Positions 7,887 to 16,739 of a stretch of 64,000 nt of DNA are shown piece after piece. Location of the stretch: assembly GCA_963621575.1 (NCBI GenBank), contig CAVFEH010000008.1, positions 1 through 64,000 of the forward strand, written 5' to 3'. The notes under the pieces are model-generated. The model saw only the letters and a list, made by a program, of their open reading frames with translations, had not been told where the DNA came from and searched no databases. The first letter of the stretch is position 1; each line of letters begins with the position of its first letter. The DNA is from UBA1724 sp963621575. Its GTDB lineage: Bacteria > Verrucomicrobiota > Lentisphaeria > Oligosphaerales > Oligosphaeraceae. The translations under genes and the position numbers were made by a program.

Positions 7887-9944
7887 ATGGCGCTGCAGGA
7901 CGATTCCATCCGAAACATCGGCATCATCGCCCATGTGGACGCCGGAAAGACCACGCTGACCGAGCGGATTCTCCTGGAGACGGGAGAGCTCTCCGTCTGC
8001 GGCGCGGTGGAAGAGGGAAACACCGTCAGCGACTACCTGCTCCAGGAACGGGAGCGCGGCATCTCCATCGTGAGCGCCGCGGTCACATGCCCCTGGAAGG
8101 GCAGGCAGTTCAACATTCTGGACACGCCGGGGCACATCGATTTCACCGCCGAGGTGGAGCGTTCCCTGCGCGTGATCGACGGCGCCATCATGGTCTTCTG
8201 CGGCCTGAGCGGCGTCCAGGCGCAGTCCGAGATGGCCTGGCGGCGTGCAAGGACCTATTCCCTCCCGGGATTGGCCTTCGTCAGCAAGCTGGACCGTCCG
8301 GACGCCCGGCTGGACGCGGTGGTCAAGCAGATGGGAAGCATGATGGCCCCCTGCCGGCCCCTCCCTCTCATGAGGCCCGTCTGGGATGCCCGGGGAAAGC
8401 TGGCCGCGATCCTGGATCTGCTGACCGGCGAACGGCTCGGCCCCCGGGAGGAGCTCCCCGCCGGGGAGCTGGAACTCCAGCTTTGGGACGGCCGCCTGGC
8501 ACTCATGGAGATTCTGGCGGAGGAGGACGAGACCCTCCTGGAATACTACCTCGACCGTCGGTTCCCGCCCCTTGCGGCGGTGAAGGCGGCCATCCGCAGG
8601 GGCACTCTCCGGAACCGCCTGGTCCCGGTGCTCTGCGGCTCCGCAAAGCGTGGCTGGGGAGTCCCCCAGTTGCTGGACGCGGTGGCGGATTTTCTGCCAT
8701 CCCCCGCCGAACGACTCCGGACACCCGCCGGAAGGCGGTGCTTCCCCGCGGGACGGGAGAGCCTTCTGGATGCCGATGGCCGACACTACGCTGTCATGTC
8801 CGTCATCAAGACGGTCCGGACCCTCTGGCCCGGCGACTACGTGGCAGTCCGCCTCTACAGCGGGACCCTCCGGCCTGGCATGGCCCTCCGGAACGTGAAT
8901 CGCTCCGTGGGCTGGACGCCCGGCGCCGTCTGGCGCCTCCGCGCCGCCGAGGCCCGGGAGATCCCCGAGGCGGTGGCGGGCGAGGTGGTCGGCCTGGCCG
9001 CCGCGCCAGGCGACGGGATCCCCGCTTTCCGCGCCGGCGACACGCTGGTGGAGGAGGGCGCCCCCGCCATCCGGCTGGCGAAGATGCACTTCCCGGAACC
9101 CGTCCTCTCCCTGGTCCTGGAGGCCCTGGGGCCCCGGGACCGACAGGACCTCCCGAAGGCGCTGGCCGCCCTGGCCGAGGAGGACCCCACCCTCCGCTGG
9201 AAGAAGGGGCCAAGGGACGGGCAATGCACCGTCTCCGGGCTGGGCGAGCTCCATCTCCAGGTCCTCCGGGAACGGCTCCTCTCCGAATACCGGGTCAAAA
9301 CCCGCGCGGGAAGCCCCCTGGTGGCCTACCGGGTCACCGTGGAATCCCCCACGCAGATCGCGCGGGAGTTCCGAAGACAACTTTCCCCCGCTTTTGCCGT
9401 CCAGGCACGAGTGGGAATGACATTCGAGCCGCTGCCACCCGGCAGCGGCGTCCAGGTGGAGGTGCCGAAAGACCTCTCCGCCAACCTGCCCAAGGAACGG
9501 ATCGACACCGTTCTTCAGGCAGTCACCGAATTCGTCCAGGGAGAAAACCCCACCGGCTATCCCTTGACGGACACGCGCATCACAGTCCAGGAGGTGTCCA
9601 GCCTGCAGCCCGACACTTCCGAACCGGTGTTCTTAACCGCTGCCAGACTGGCTTTGGTCGATTCCCTCGAACTGGCCCGTCCGGTCGTGCTGGAACCTGT
9701 GATGCGGCTCGAAGTGAGCTCCCCCACCGAGCAGATCGGCGCAATCCTACAGGACCTCCGGGCGCGAAAGGCCCGGATCCTCCAGATGGATGCTCTGCCC
9801 GACGGAGGGGCCCGCGCAATCGCCCTCGTCCCCGTCGCGCAAATTCTCTCCTACGCCACCAGCCTCCGGTCACTCACCGGCGGACGGGCGCTCTTCTCCG
9901 CCGAGCCCGCGGCCCTGGAGAGACGGCGGGAACAGGACAAATAA
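7887..9944 (+). CDS. divergent elongation factor G-like GTPase
   Basis: The 685-residue product occupies the fusA position and has the five-domain EF-G plan. It has G1 AHVDAGKTTLTERIL, switch I QERERGISIVSA, G3 LDTPGHIDFTAEVERSL, a domain IV with VPKDLSANLPKE, and a domain V ending in YATSLRSLTGGRALFS. It differs from canonical EF-G at several sites. The G4 motif NKMD is SKLD (Ser133, codon 8283-8285), and the domain IV tip loop reads LQPDTSE without the usual His. It could be the only EF-G or a paralogue such as EF-G2. The ATG at 7887 is chosen because the family starts just before the G1 loop. Confidence 0.8.
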   Translation: MALQDDSIRNIGIIAHVDAGKTTLTERILLETGELSVCGAVEEGNTVSDYLLQERERGISIVSAAVTCPWKGRQFNILDTPGHIDFTAEVERSLRVIDGAIMVFCGLSGVQAQSEMAWRRARTYSLPGLAFVSKLDRPDARLDAVVKQMGSMMAPCRPLPLMRPVWDARGKLAAILDLLTGERLGPREELPAGELELQLWDGRLALMEILAEEDETLLEYYLDRRFPPLAAVKAAIRRGTLRNRLVPVLCGSAKRGWGVPQLLDAVADFLPSPAERLRTPAGRRCFPAGRESLLDADGRHYAVMSVIKTVRTLWPGDYVAVRLYSGTLRPGMALRNVNRSVGWTPGAVWRLRAAEAREIPEAVAGEVVGLAAAPGDGIPAFRAGDTLVEEGAPAIRLAKMHFPEPVLSLVLEALGPRDRQDLPKALAALAEEDPTLRWKKGPRDGQCTVSGLGELHLQVLRERLLSEYRVKTRAGSPLVAYRVTVESPTQIAREFRRQLSPAFAVQARVGMTFEPLPPGSGVQVEVPKDLSANLPKERIDTVLQAVTEFVQGENPTGYPLTDTRITVQEVSSLQPDTSEPVFLTAARLALVDSLELARPVVLEPVMRLEVSSPTEQIGAILQDLRARKARILQMDALPDGGARAIALVPVAQILSYATSLRSLTGGRALFSAEPAALERRREQDK

Positions 9945-9957
9945 CCAGGAAAAGGAC

Positions 9958-10269
9958 ATGGCTAACAAGCAAACCATCCGCATCCGGCTCCAGGCCTTCG
10001 AAAACACGATCCTGGACCAGTCCACCGCGGACATCGTCGGAACCGTCAAGCGGACCGGCGCACAGGTGGCGGGACCCATCCCCCTGCCCACCAAGATCGA
10101 GCGCTTCACCGTGAACCGCTCCCCCCACGTGGACAAGAAGTCCATGGAGCAGTTCGAGATCCGCACCCATAAGCGGGTGCTGGACATCATCAACCCCACC
10201 GTCCGCACTGTGGACGAGCTGCGCAAGCTCTCCCTGCCCGCCGGCGTGGAAATCGTCATCAAACTCTAA
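9958..10269 (+). CDS. rpsJ: 30S ribosomal protein S10
   Basis: This 103-residue S10 has the typical IRIRLQAFENTILDQS start, PLPTKIERFTVNRSPHVDKKS and the C-terminal LPAGVEIVIKL. It begins 13 bases after the EF-G stop. In most bacteria tuf lies between these genes, and here it is absent. S10 is a component of the 30S head and of the NusB-S10 antitermination complex. Confidence 0.97.
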   Translation: MANKQTIRIRLQAFENTILDQSTADIVGTVKRTGAQVAGPIPLPTKIERFTVNRSPHVDKKSMEQFEIRTHKRVLDIINPTVRTVDELRKLSLPAGVEIVIKL

Positions 10270-10287
10270 GCCTGGGAGACGCGGAAT

Positions 10288-10926
10288 ATGAAGAAAGGTC
10301 TCATCGGCAAGAAGTTGGGTATGACGCAGGTCTTCAACGAGCAGGGACAGCTGGTCCCCGTCACCGTGATTCACTGCGGACCCTGCACCGTCATCAGCGC
10401 CAAGACCGCCGCCAAGGACGGCTACAGCGCGCTGCAGTTGGGCTTCGGAACCCGCAAGGCGAAGAATGTCTCCAAGGCCGTCCTGGGCAATGTGAAGGCC
10501 GCCGGGCTGGAGAGCAATCCTCCCGAGGTCATCAAGGAAATCCGTCTGGACAGCGATCCCACCCAGAACCCCGGCGATGTGCTGAAGGTCGAGGATGTGT
10601 TCGCCGTTGACGAATACGTGGATGTCACCGGCACCACCAAGGGCCGCGGCTTCCAGGGCGTCGTCCACCGCTGGCATTTCGCCGGCGGCCGTGAAACCCA
10701 CGGCGGTGCCTGGACCCGCAGGACCGGTTCCATCGGCATGTGCGAGAAGCCCGGCAAGGTCATGAAGGGCCATCCCATGCCCGGCCACATGGGCAACGTG
10801 AACCGCACCACCCAGAACCTGAAGGTCGTGGGCGTGCGTCCCGAGGAGTCTCTGCTCCTGGTCAAGGGCGCCATCCCCGGAGCCAACGGTGGCGTGGTCT
10901 ACGTCCGCAGCGCCGTCAAGAAATAA
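10288..10926 (+). CDS. rplC: 50S ribosomal protein L3
   Basis: This 212-residue L3 organises 23S rRNA near the peptidyl-transferase centre. It has the start KKGLIGKKLGMTQVFNEQG, the block KGRGFQGVVHRWHFAGGRETHGG, and MPGHMGNVNRTTQNLKVV near the C-terminus. A GGGAG-type site precedes the ATG. It lies in the conserved S10-L3-L4 order. Confidence 0.97.
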   Translation: MKKGLIGKKLGMTQVFNEQGQLVPVTVIHCGPCTVISAKTAAKDGYSALQLGFGTRKAKNVSKAVLGNVKAAGLESNPPEVIKEIRLDSDPTQNPGDVLKVEDVFAVDEYVDVTGTTKGRGFQGVVHRWHFAGGRETHGGAWTRRTGSIGMCEKPGKVMKGHPMPGHMGNVNRTTQNLKVVGVRPEESLLLVKGAIPGANGGVVYVRSAVKK

Positions 10927-10944
10927 CCCGGGAGGATGCCAACA

Positions 10945-11574
10945 ATGTCTAATCTGAATATCCTCAGCCAGCAGGGCGCCGACACCGGCGCAGCAGCCAC
11001 CATCGAGGAGAGCTGGCTGGTCCGCGACAAGGGCGAGCAGGCCGTGAAGGACTCTGTGGTCGCCTTCCTGGCGGCCCACCGCAGCGGCACCGCCTGCGTG
11101 AAGAACCGCGCCGCCCTCAGCAGCCGTTCCCAGGCCAAACCCTGGCGCCAGAAGGGCACCGGCCGCGCCCGCAGCGGCGGCAAGAGCAGCCCCATCTGGA
11201 GAGGCGGCGCCGTGGCCTTCGGCCCGGTCCCCCGCGACTACTCCAAGAGCGTGAACAAGAAGGTCTTGAAGCTGGCTCTCCGCCGCGCCTTCACGGATCG
11301 CCTGGACGAGGGCGATGTGATCGTGGTGGACGACCTGAAGTTCGAGAGCCCGAAGACCAAGGAGATGACCGGATTCCTGAAGGCGGTCAACGCCGGCGAG
11401 GACGCGCTGGTCCTGGTGGACGACTACTCCGAGAACGTGGATCTGGCCGCCCGGAATCTGCAGCAGGTCCTGGTCCTCAAGGCCACCAGCGTCAACACCT
11501 ACCTCCTTCTTCTCTTCAAGAAGATCGTCATCACCAAGGCCGCCCTGGTCAAGCTGGGTGAGCGTCTTGCATAA
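10945..11574 (+). CDS. rplD: 50S ribosomal protein L4
   Basis: This 209-residue L4 lines the exit tunnel. It has the loop PWRQKGTGRARSGGKSSPIW and GPVPRDYSKSVNKKV. Two ATGs compete. The one at 10936 abuts the GGGAGG Shine-Dalgarno, while the one at 10945 is nine bases after it, so 10945 is preferred. Exit-tunnel loop residues are intact, so no macrolide-type change is evident. Confidence 0.96.
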   Translation: MSNLNILSQQGADTGAAATIEESWLVRDKGEQAVKDSVVAFLAAHRSGTACVKNRAALSSRSQAKPWRQKGTGRARSGGKSSPIWRGGAVAFGPVPRDYSKSVNKKVLKLALRRAFTDRLDEGDVIVVDDLKFESPKTKEMTGFLKAVNAGEDALVLVDDYSENVDLAARNLQQVLVLKATSVNTYLLLLFKKIVITKAALVKLGERLA

Positions 11575-11586
11575 GGAGTGAACACG

Positions 11587-11880
11587 ATGGAAAAGACCTT
11601 CAATCCATACGATGTGGTTTACACCGTGCTCATCACCGAGCGCGGGACCCAGCTCACCGACAAGTTCAACAAGTACCTCTTCAAGGTCAACCCCGCCAGC
11701 AACAAGGTCCAGATCCGCGCCGCCGTCGAGGCCATCTTCCCCGAAGTGAAGGTGTCCGGCGTCAACACGATGAACTACCTTGGCAAGTCCAAGCGGATGC
11801 GTTCTGCCAAGATGGGCAAGCGCCCCGACTGGAAGAAGGCGGTTGTGACTCTCTCCGAGGGCAAGATCGAGCTGCTGTAA
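11587..11880 (+). CDS. rplW: 50S ribosomal protein L23
   Basis: This 97-residue L23 docks trigger factor and SRP at the tunnel exit. Its core is VLITERGTQLTDKFNKYLF, followed by the basic loop YLGKSKRMRSAKMGKRPDWK. The start at 11587 has AAGGAG eight bases upstream, better than the in-frame GTG at 11578. The gene begins 12 bases after rplD. Confidence 0.95.
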   Translation: MEKTFNPYDVVYTVLITERGTQLTDKFNKYLFKVNPASNKVQIRAAVEAIFPEVKVSGVNTMNYLGKSKRMRSAKMGKRPDWKKAVVTLSEGKIELL

Positions 11881-11908
11881 TCGTCACTCACACAGGAGAA
11901 ATCTCGCA

Positions 11909-12739
11909 ATGGGAATCAAAGCATACAAGCCTACCAGCCCCGGACGCCGTGGCATGGTGGTGAGTGACTTCTCTGAACTCACCCGCCGCACCTCCGAAAA
12001 GTCCCTCACCGTGGGCAAGCGCTCCACCGGCGGCCGCAACAACCTCGGCCGCATGACCGTCCGCTTCCGTGGCGGCGGTGTGAAGCGCTGCTACCGCATC
12101 ATCGACTTCAAGCGCTACGACAAGGACGGCGTGCCCGCCAAGGTGGCTGAGATCGAGTACGACCCCAACCGCACCTGCCGCATCGCCCTGCTCCATTATG
12201 TGGACGGGGAGAAGCGGTACATTCCCGCCCCCGTGGGCGTGAAGCAGGGTGACATGCTGATGAGCGGTGCCACCGCCGACTACAAGCCCGGCAACAACCT
12301 GCCCCTGGCCAACATCCCCGAGGGCGTGAACATCCACTGCATCGAGCTGGTTCCCGGCAAGGGCGCCCAGCTGGTCCGCTCCGCCGGACAGTATGCGGTG
12401 TTGCGCGCCAAGGAGAACGGCTATGCGCAGGTCCGCCTGCCCTCCGGCGAGGTCCGCCTCATCAACCTGAAGTGCCGCGCGACCATCGGCCAGGTTGGCA
12501 ACGTGGAGCATGGCGACGTGAAGTTGGGCAAGGCCGGCAAGGCCCGCTACCTGGGCTTCCGCCCCCACGTCCGCGGTGTGGTCCAGAACCCCGTCGACTC
12601 CCCCATGGGTGGTGGCGAGGGCCGCTCCTCTGGTGGTGGCCATCCCCAGTCCCCCTGGGCGCAGCTCGCCAAGGGCTTCAAGACCCGCAAGCCCAACAAG
12701 CAGTCCAGCAACTTCATCGTTTCCAGGAGGAAGAAGTAA
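11909..12739 (+). CDS. rplB: 50S ribosomal protein L2 with altered DHPH motif
   Basis: This 276-residue L2 is the core protein that binds 23S rRNA and supports subunit association and peptidyl transfer. The N-terminal and central blocks (GRNNLGRMTVRFRGGG, GQVGNVEHGDVKLGKAGKAR) are canonical. In the C-terminal domain the usual NPVDHPHGGGEGR reads NPVDSPMGGGEGR: codon 231 (12599-12601) is Ser where E. coli has the histidine studied as His229, and residue 233 is Met. The stop overlaps the rpsS start (TAATG). Confidence 0.97.
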   Translation: MGIKAYKPTSPGRRGMVVSDFSELTRRTSEKSLTVGKRSTGGRNNLGRMTVRFRGGGVKRCYRIIDFKRYDKDGVPAKVAEIEYDPNRTCRIALLHYVDGEKRYIPAPVGVKQGDMLMSGATADYKPGNNLPLANIPEGVNIHCIELVPGKGAQLVRSAGQYAVLRAKENGYAQVRLPSGEVRLINLKCRATIGQVGNVEHGDVKLGKAGKARYLGFRPHVRGVVQNPVDSPMGGGEGRSSGGGHPQSPWAQLAKGFKTRKPNKQSSNFIVSRRKK

Positions 12740-13008
12740 TGTCCAGAAGCATCAAGAAAGGACCTTTTGTCGACGATTCCCTCCTGAAGAAGTCGGAGGC
12801 AATGGCGAAGAGCGGCAAGAAGGAAGCCATCAAGACCTGGAGCCGTCGCTCCACGATCCTGCCCGAGTTCGTTGGACAGACCTTCTCTGTCCACAACGGC
12901 AAGACCTTCGTCAATGTTTTCGTGACCGAAAACATGGTTGGCCATCGCCTGGGCGAGTTCGCCGCGACCCGAATCTTCCGGGGACACGGCCAGATCTCCG
13001 GCAAGTAG
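12739..13008 (+). CDS. rpsS: 30S ribosomal protein S19
   Basis: This 89-residue S19 of the 30S head begins MSRSIKKGPFVDDSLLKK and carries FVGQTFSVHNGKTFVNVFVTENMVGHRLGEF in segments. Its ATG shares one base with the rplB stop, so translation is coupled. The operon ends here at a strong terminator, without the rplV-rpsC-rplP genes that normally follow. Confidence 0.97.
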   Translation: MSRSIKKGPFVDDSLLKKSEAMAKSGKKEAIKTWSRRSTILPEFVGQTFSVHNGKTFVNVFVTENMVGHRLGEFAATRIFRGHGQISGK

Positions 13009-13022
13009 CCTGAGACGCACGC

Positions 13023-13065
13023 AAAAAGGCCATCCGGTGAATCCAAAACCGGATGGCCTTTTTTT
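13023..13065 (+). terminator. strong terminator of the ribosomal operon
   Basis: A 16-bp nearly perfect stem (AAAAAGGCCATCCGGT with ACCGGATGGCCTTTTT) ends in a T-tract. It marks a true end of the str-S10 transcript after rpsS. Confidence 0.93.
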
Positions 13066-13128
13066 CTGTCCGCGAGGCGGCCGTGCATTGAGGGAAACGG
13101 GGTGCGTTTCGCCTGGAGATGCCGTTTT

Positions 13129-13488
13129 ATGGAATTTCGCTGTCCAACAAGGAGGGAATGTCTTCGGCTGCTTGGGATACAGGCGGCGCTGGGGCTGTTG
13201 GTGTGGGGTGTGTACTTTTTCGGACCGGGATGTCCTTTCCGGCGCATCTGGTCGGTGGATTGCCCGGGGTGCGGGTTCACGCGGGCGTGCCTGTTGGCGC
13301 TGCGGGGGGATTTTGCGGGGGCCTGGGGGATGCATCCTCTTTTCCCGCTGGCGGTCCCGCTGTGGTTTCTGCTCTTCGGGGGGATCTTCTTCCCCGCGGG
13401 GAGCGCCTTCCCCCGTGTGCAAGCCGTGGGGCTGCTGGCGATCCTGGGGGCGTTCCTGCTTCGCCGGGCGTTTCTGCTTTGTCTCTGA
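13129..13488 (+). CDS. DUF2752 family small membrane protein
   Basis: This 119-residue protein has three hydrophobic segments (about residues 10-27, 70-90 and 95-115) and the DUF2752 signature CPGCGFTRACLLALRGDF followed by AWGMHPLF. The family consists of small inner-membrane proteins of unknown role. The ATG at 13129 is preferred over an in-frame GTG at 13102. It stands alone between the ribosomal terminator and tRNA-Thr, which is on the opposite strand. Confidence 0.8.
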   Translation: MEFRCPTRRECLRLLGIQAALGLLVWGVYFFGPGCPFRRIWSVDCPGCGFTRACLLALRGDFAGAWGMHPLFPLAVPLWFLLFGGIFFPAGSAFPRVQAVGLLAILGAFLLRRAFLLCL

Positions 13489-13564
13489 CGGAGCGCGGAG
13501 GACGTTTTTTTTTGATATTTGTTTTCCCCGGGAACCGGAATATCAAGCGTTCCCTCGTGGGGGG

Positions 13565-13640
13565 TGGAGCCAGAAGTCGGAATCGAACCGACGACCGCCT
13601 GATTACAAGTCAAGTGCTCTACCAACTGAGCTATTCTGGC
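13565..13640 (-). tRNA. tRNA-Thr (anticodon TGT)
   Basis: The minus strand folds into a full cloverleaf. The acceptor is GCCAGAA/TTCTGGC, the D arm is GCTC/GAGC, the anticodon loop is CTTGTAA (TGT), the T-loop is TTCGATT, and the 3' CCA is encoded. Confidence 0.96.
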
Positions 13641-13729
13641 GCATGCGTCGCAAACCGTGTTAATTTAACCGCCGTACGCATTTTTTGTAGCCGCCCCTCC
13701 CTGTATATACCTTATTTGCCAGCCGCGCA

Positions 13730-15565
13730 ATGAAGTCGTCATTCCTCCCCGCCCTCACGGGTCTCCTTCTCCTCTGTGTCCTTTCCCTGCAAACATACGC
13801 GCTGCCCGTCAACGCCTACCGGATTGCGGTGGCGCAGGGGGCCACGCCTGCGGAGGAACAGGCGGCCTTGGAATTGCAGGAGTGCCTGGAGAAGAGCTGC
13901 GGCGTGCGACTGGCGCGGATCCCCTATGAAGAATCCCTGGCGGGGCCTCTTTTCGTAGTGGGTCCCACGGCGGAGGGCCTTGCGCTCTGCGGCGCGGAAT
14001 CCCCGGATGTCCTGAAGCCCGACGAGATCTTCCTGAAGACCTCCGGCGACCGGCTCCATCTCTTCGGCGCGCGTCCCCGGGCGACTCTCTACGCAGTCTA
14101 TGAATTCCTGGAGCGCAGTGTCGGAGTGAAGTGGCTCTCCCCGGAGGTCACGCACATCCCGTCCCTTTCTCCGGAATGGGAGGTCCCCGCCTGGGAGTAC
14201 CGCTATGCGCCGGCGATCTTCGTGCGCGGCGTGTTGACCAGCACCAACGGCGGCGACCCCGCCTTCTATTCCCATCAGCGCCACAACGGACAGTACCAGC
14301 CCAACGACATCCGCTACGGCGGTTTCAAGGATCTGGCTTTCCTCCCCTGGTACGTGCACTCCTTCTGCTCCCTGATTCCCCAGAAAATCTATTTCGACGA
14401 GCATCCCGAGTGGTTCTCCTACCGCAAGGGGTTCCTCTTCTTCGGCGCCGGCCGCCAGCGCAACAGCCAGCTCTGCATCAGCAATCCGGAACTCCGCAAG
14501 GAGGTCGTGCGCCGCGCCCTGGAGGCCGTGCGCGCCGAGAATGGCAATCTGCGTTTCCTCTCCATTAGCCAGAACGACAACGAGGACTACTGCCTCTGCG
14601 AGAAGTGCACCGCCATGGCCGAGGAGCTGGGGAATGTCACCGATGTGTACATGACCCTTGTGAACGAGGTGGCCGAGGCCGTGGAGAAGGAATTTCCCCA
14701 CGTCCTGGTGGAGACTCTCGCCTACAAGTTTACCCGGCAGCCCCCAAAGACCGTCATGCCTCGCGACAACGTGGCAATCCGGCTCTGCACCATCGAGGCC
14801 GCCAGCTTCCATGCCCTGGATGACCCTGAAGGCCCCAACCGCGCCCTCTACGAGGACTTCGAGGGATGGGCCCCCATCGCGAAGCAGCTCCTGGTCTGGG
14901 ACTACACCATTGTCTTCCGGAAACTCTGGCAGCCCCATCCCAACTGGAATACCTTCGCCCCGAATATGCGTTTCTTCCGGGACCACGGCGTGGTCTCCGT
15001 CTTCGAGCAGAATGGCGCCGGCGACAATGGCGGAAAGGCCGCGGATCTCCCCGAACTGCGGAATTGGGTCCTCTCCAGACTCATGTGGGACCCCGACCAG
15101 GATGTCTGGACCCTCATTGATGAATTCCTGGAGCCCTTCTACGGCCCCGGCGCCGCCTTCGTCCGGAAGTATCTTCAGGAAACCACGGCCCTGGCCGCCG
15201 GAAATGACGGCTGCTACACCGTCACCACGAAGTGGCTTCCCGACGATGTCCTCCAGGAGCTTTGGCTGGAGGGCGAGGCGCTCCTCCAGGCATACGCTGC
15301 GGATCCCGTCTACGGCAGCAGGATCCTGGCCGCGACCCTCCCCCTCGCCATGAGCGCCGCGGAACGGGGGCTCCTCCCCCCGGAACCCTGGACCTTCCAG
15401 GAATATGCCGACGAACTGGTCCGGCGGCTGCATTCCCTCGGCGTCACCACGCTCACCGAACACGCGACGACTCCCTGCAACACCCCCGGGAAGTGGCGGA
15501 AGCACCTGCATCCACGGTGGTTCGCAGAGACGCCCGAGGCGCTGGATGCGCCCCAGGCGCAGTGA
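13730..15565 (+). CDS. secreted DUF4838 glycoside hydrolase-like protein
   Basis: This 611-residue protein has a signal peptide (about residues 1-24, LLLLCVLSLQTYA). An N-terminal alpha-glucuronidase-like alpha/beta domain covers about residues 28-135, with FGARPRATLYAVYEFLERS VGVKWL. A DUF4838 domain follows, containing QNDNEDYCLCEKC and the TIM-barrel-like segment with LVWDYTIVFRKLWQPHPN. The N-terminal region resembles GH67-type carrier domains. Such proteins are abundant in Lentisphaerae and in polysaccharide-utilisation settings. The catalytic residue and substrate cannot be read. The gene is monocistronic; nagB follows after about 200 bases. Confidence 0.82.
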   Translation: MKSSFLPALTGLLLLCVLSLQTYALPVNAYRIAVAQGATPAEEQAALELQECLEKSCGVRLARIPYEESLAGPLFVVGPTAEGLALCGAESPDVLKPDEIFLKTSGDRLHLFGARPRATLYAVYEFLERSVGVKWLSPEVTHIPSLSPEWEVPAWEYRYAPAIFVRGVLTSTNGGDPAFYSHQRHNGQYQPNDIRYGGFKDLAFLPWYVHSFCSLIPQKIYFDEHPEWFSYRKGFLFFGAGRQRNSQLCISNPELRKEVVRRALEAVRAENGNLRFLSISQNDNEDYCLCEKCTAMAEELGNVTDVYMTLVNEVAEAVEKEFPHVLVETLAYKFTRQPPKTVMPRDNVAIRLCTIEAASFHALDDPEGPNRALYEDFEGWAPIAKQLLVWDYTIVFRKLWQPHPNWNTFAPNMRFFRDHGVVSVFEQNGAGDNGGKAADLPELRNWVLSRLMWDPDQDVWTLIDEFLEPFYGPGAAFVRKYLQETTALAAGNDGCYTVTTKWLPDDVLQELWLEGEALLQAYAADPVYGSRILAATLPLAMSAAERGLLPPEPWTFQEYADELVRRLHSLGVTTLTEHATTPCNTPGKWRKHLHPRWFAETPEALDAPQAQ

Positions 15566-15762
15566 GTCTCCCGCGCAGTGGCCGGCGTGCACTCCGGGGT
15601 TGCGCCGGCGCCCCCCCCGTTTGGCAGTGTGTCTTCGTGGGCGAAGACGCGCTACATTAAGCTTCGTCTTCCCTGTCCGGTCGCGCCTGCCTTTCGAGGC
15701 GTGGATTGGCTTGTTCTCCGTTCCGGTGTCTTGCGTCTTTCAACCAGCAACCAGGAGGTACG

Positions 15763-16587
15763 ATGAACGTAATTATTTGCAAAGACAAGCGGGCTGTGGC
15801 GAAGGAGGCGTACAAATTCGTGCGGGAGCGGGTGATGAACTGCCGCGCGAAGGTCCTGGGACTGCCCATCGGCAGCACCTTCGAGGGGTTGTACAAGGAG
15901 CTGGTGAAGGGCTGCAAGAAGGGTGAGATTGACTTCTCCGACGTGCATACCTTCAATTTGGACGAATACATCGGCATGGGCGCCGAGGATCCCCAGAGCA
16001 TCCGCCACTTCATGAACGAGAAGCTCCTGAAGCACGTGAATGTGAAGTCCTGCAATGTGTACTTCCTGGACGGCCTCACCGCGGACATCGACCGCGAGTG
16101 CGCCGGCTACGAGGAGGCCATCGTCTCCCTGGGAGGCATCAAGCTGCAGATCGTGGGCATTGGACGGGACGGCCATATCGGCTTCAACGAGCCCGGGACC
16201 TCCCTCACAAGCCGCACCCACATGATCACCCTGGCACAGAGCACCATCTCCGACTACGCCGGACTCTTTTTCGGCGGTGACGAATCCAAGGTGCCCCCCT
16301 GGGCCCTCTCCATGGGCGTGGGAACCGTGCTGGACAGCGACGAGGTGCTCATGCTCGCCGTGGGCGAGAACAAGGCAGACGCCATCCACGGAATGCTGGA
16401 GGGCCCCATCACCTCCATGAACACCTCCTCCGCATTGCAGCTGCACCCCAATGTGACTGTCATTCTCGACGAGGAGGCCGCCTCCAAGCTGAAGTACCGC
16501 GACTACTACCGCCGCATCGCCCCCGGCAACGAGGAGGCCATGCTGAAGTATCTGGCCGCCGCCCGAAAGCGCGCCGGACTCAAGTAG
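15763..16587 (+). CDS. nagB: glucosamine-6-phosphate deaminase
   Basis: This 274-residue NagB converts glucosamine-6-phosphate to fructose-6-phosphate and ammonia. Key motifs are the substrate loop LGLPIGSTFEGLYKEL, the proton-transfer Asp in FNLDEYIG, and the ring-opening Asp/His in GIGRDGHIGFNEPG. A perfect AGGAGGT lies four bases before the ATG at 15763. It is followed by its own terminator and links amino-sugar catabolism to glycolysis. The C-terminus is slightly longer than in the Bacillus enzyme. Confidence 0.95.
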   Translation: MNVIICKDKRAVAKEAYKFVRERVMNCRAKVLGLPIGSTFEGLYKELVKGCKKGEIDFSDVHTFNLDEYIGMGAEDPQSIRHFMNEKLLKHVNVKSCNVYFLDGLTADIDRECAGYEEAIVSLGGIKLQIVGIGRDGHIGFNEPGTSLTSRTHMITLAQSTISDYAGLFFGGDESKVPPWALSMGVGTVLDSDEVLMLAVGENKADAIHGMLEGPITSMNTSSALQLHPNVTVILDEEAASKLKYRDYYRRIAPGNEEAMLKYLAAARKRAGLK

Positions 16588-16649
16588 CCCCCGCGCACGT
16601 CCTCTCCGGGACGGCGCCCGCCGCCCCGGATGCCCCCCACACTCGCCTC

Positions 16650-16692
16650 CGTCCGCGGACCGAATGGATTCCCTGGCGTCCGCGGACGTTTT
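16650..16692 (+). terminator. terminator after nagB
   Basis: Two copies of the self-palindromic GTCCGCGGAC (16651-16660 and 16678-16687) form an 11-bp stem with flanking C and G, followed by TTTT. Confidence 0.8.
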
Positions 16693-16739
16693 CCTTTGTC
16701 CCCGAAAAGGGCGTCTTCGTAGGTTTTTGTCGTAGTTTC

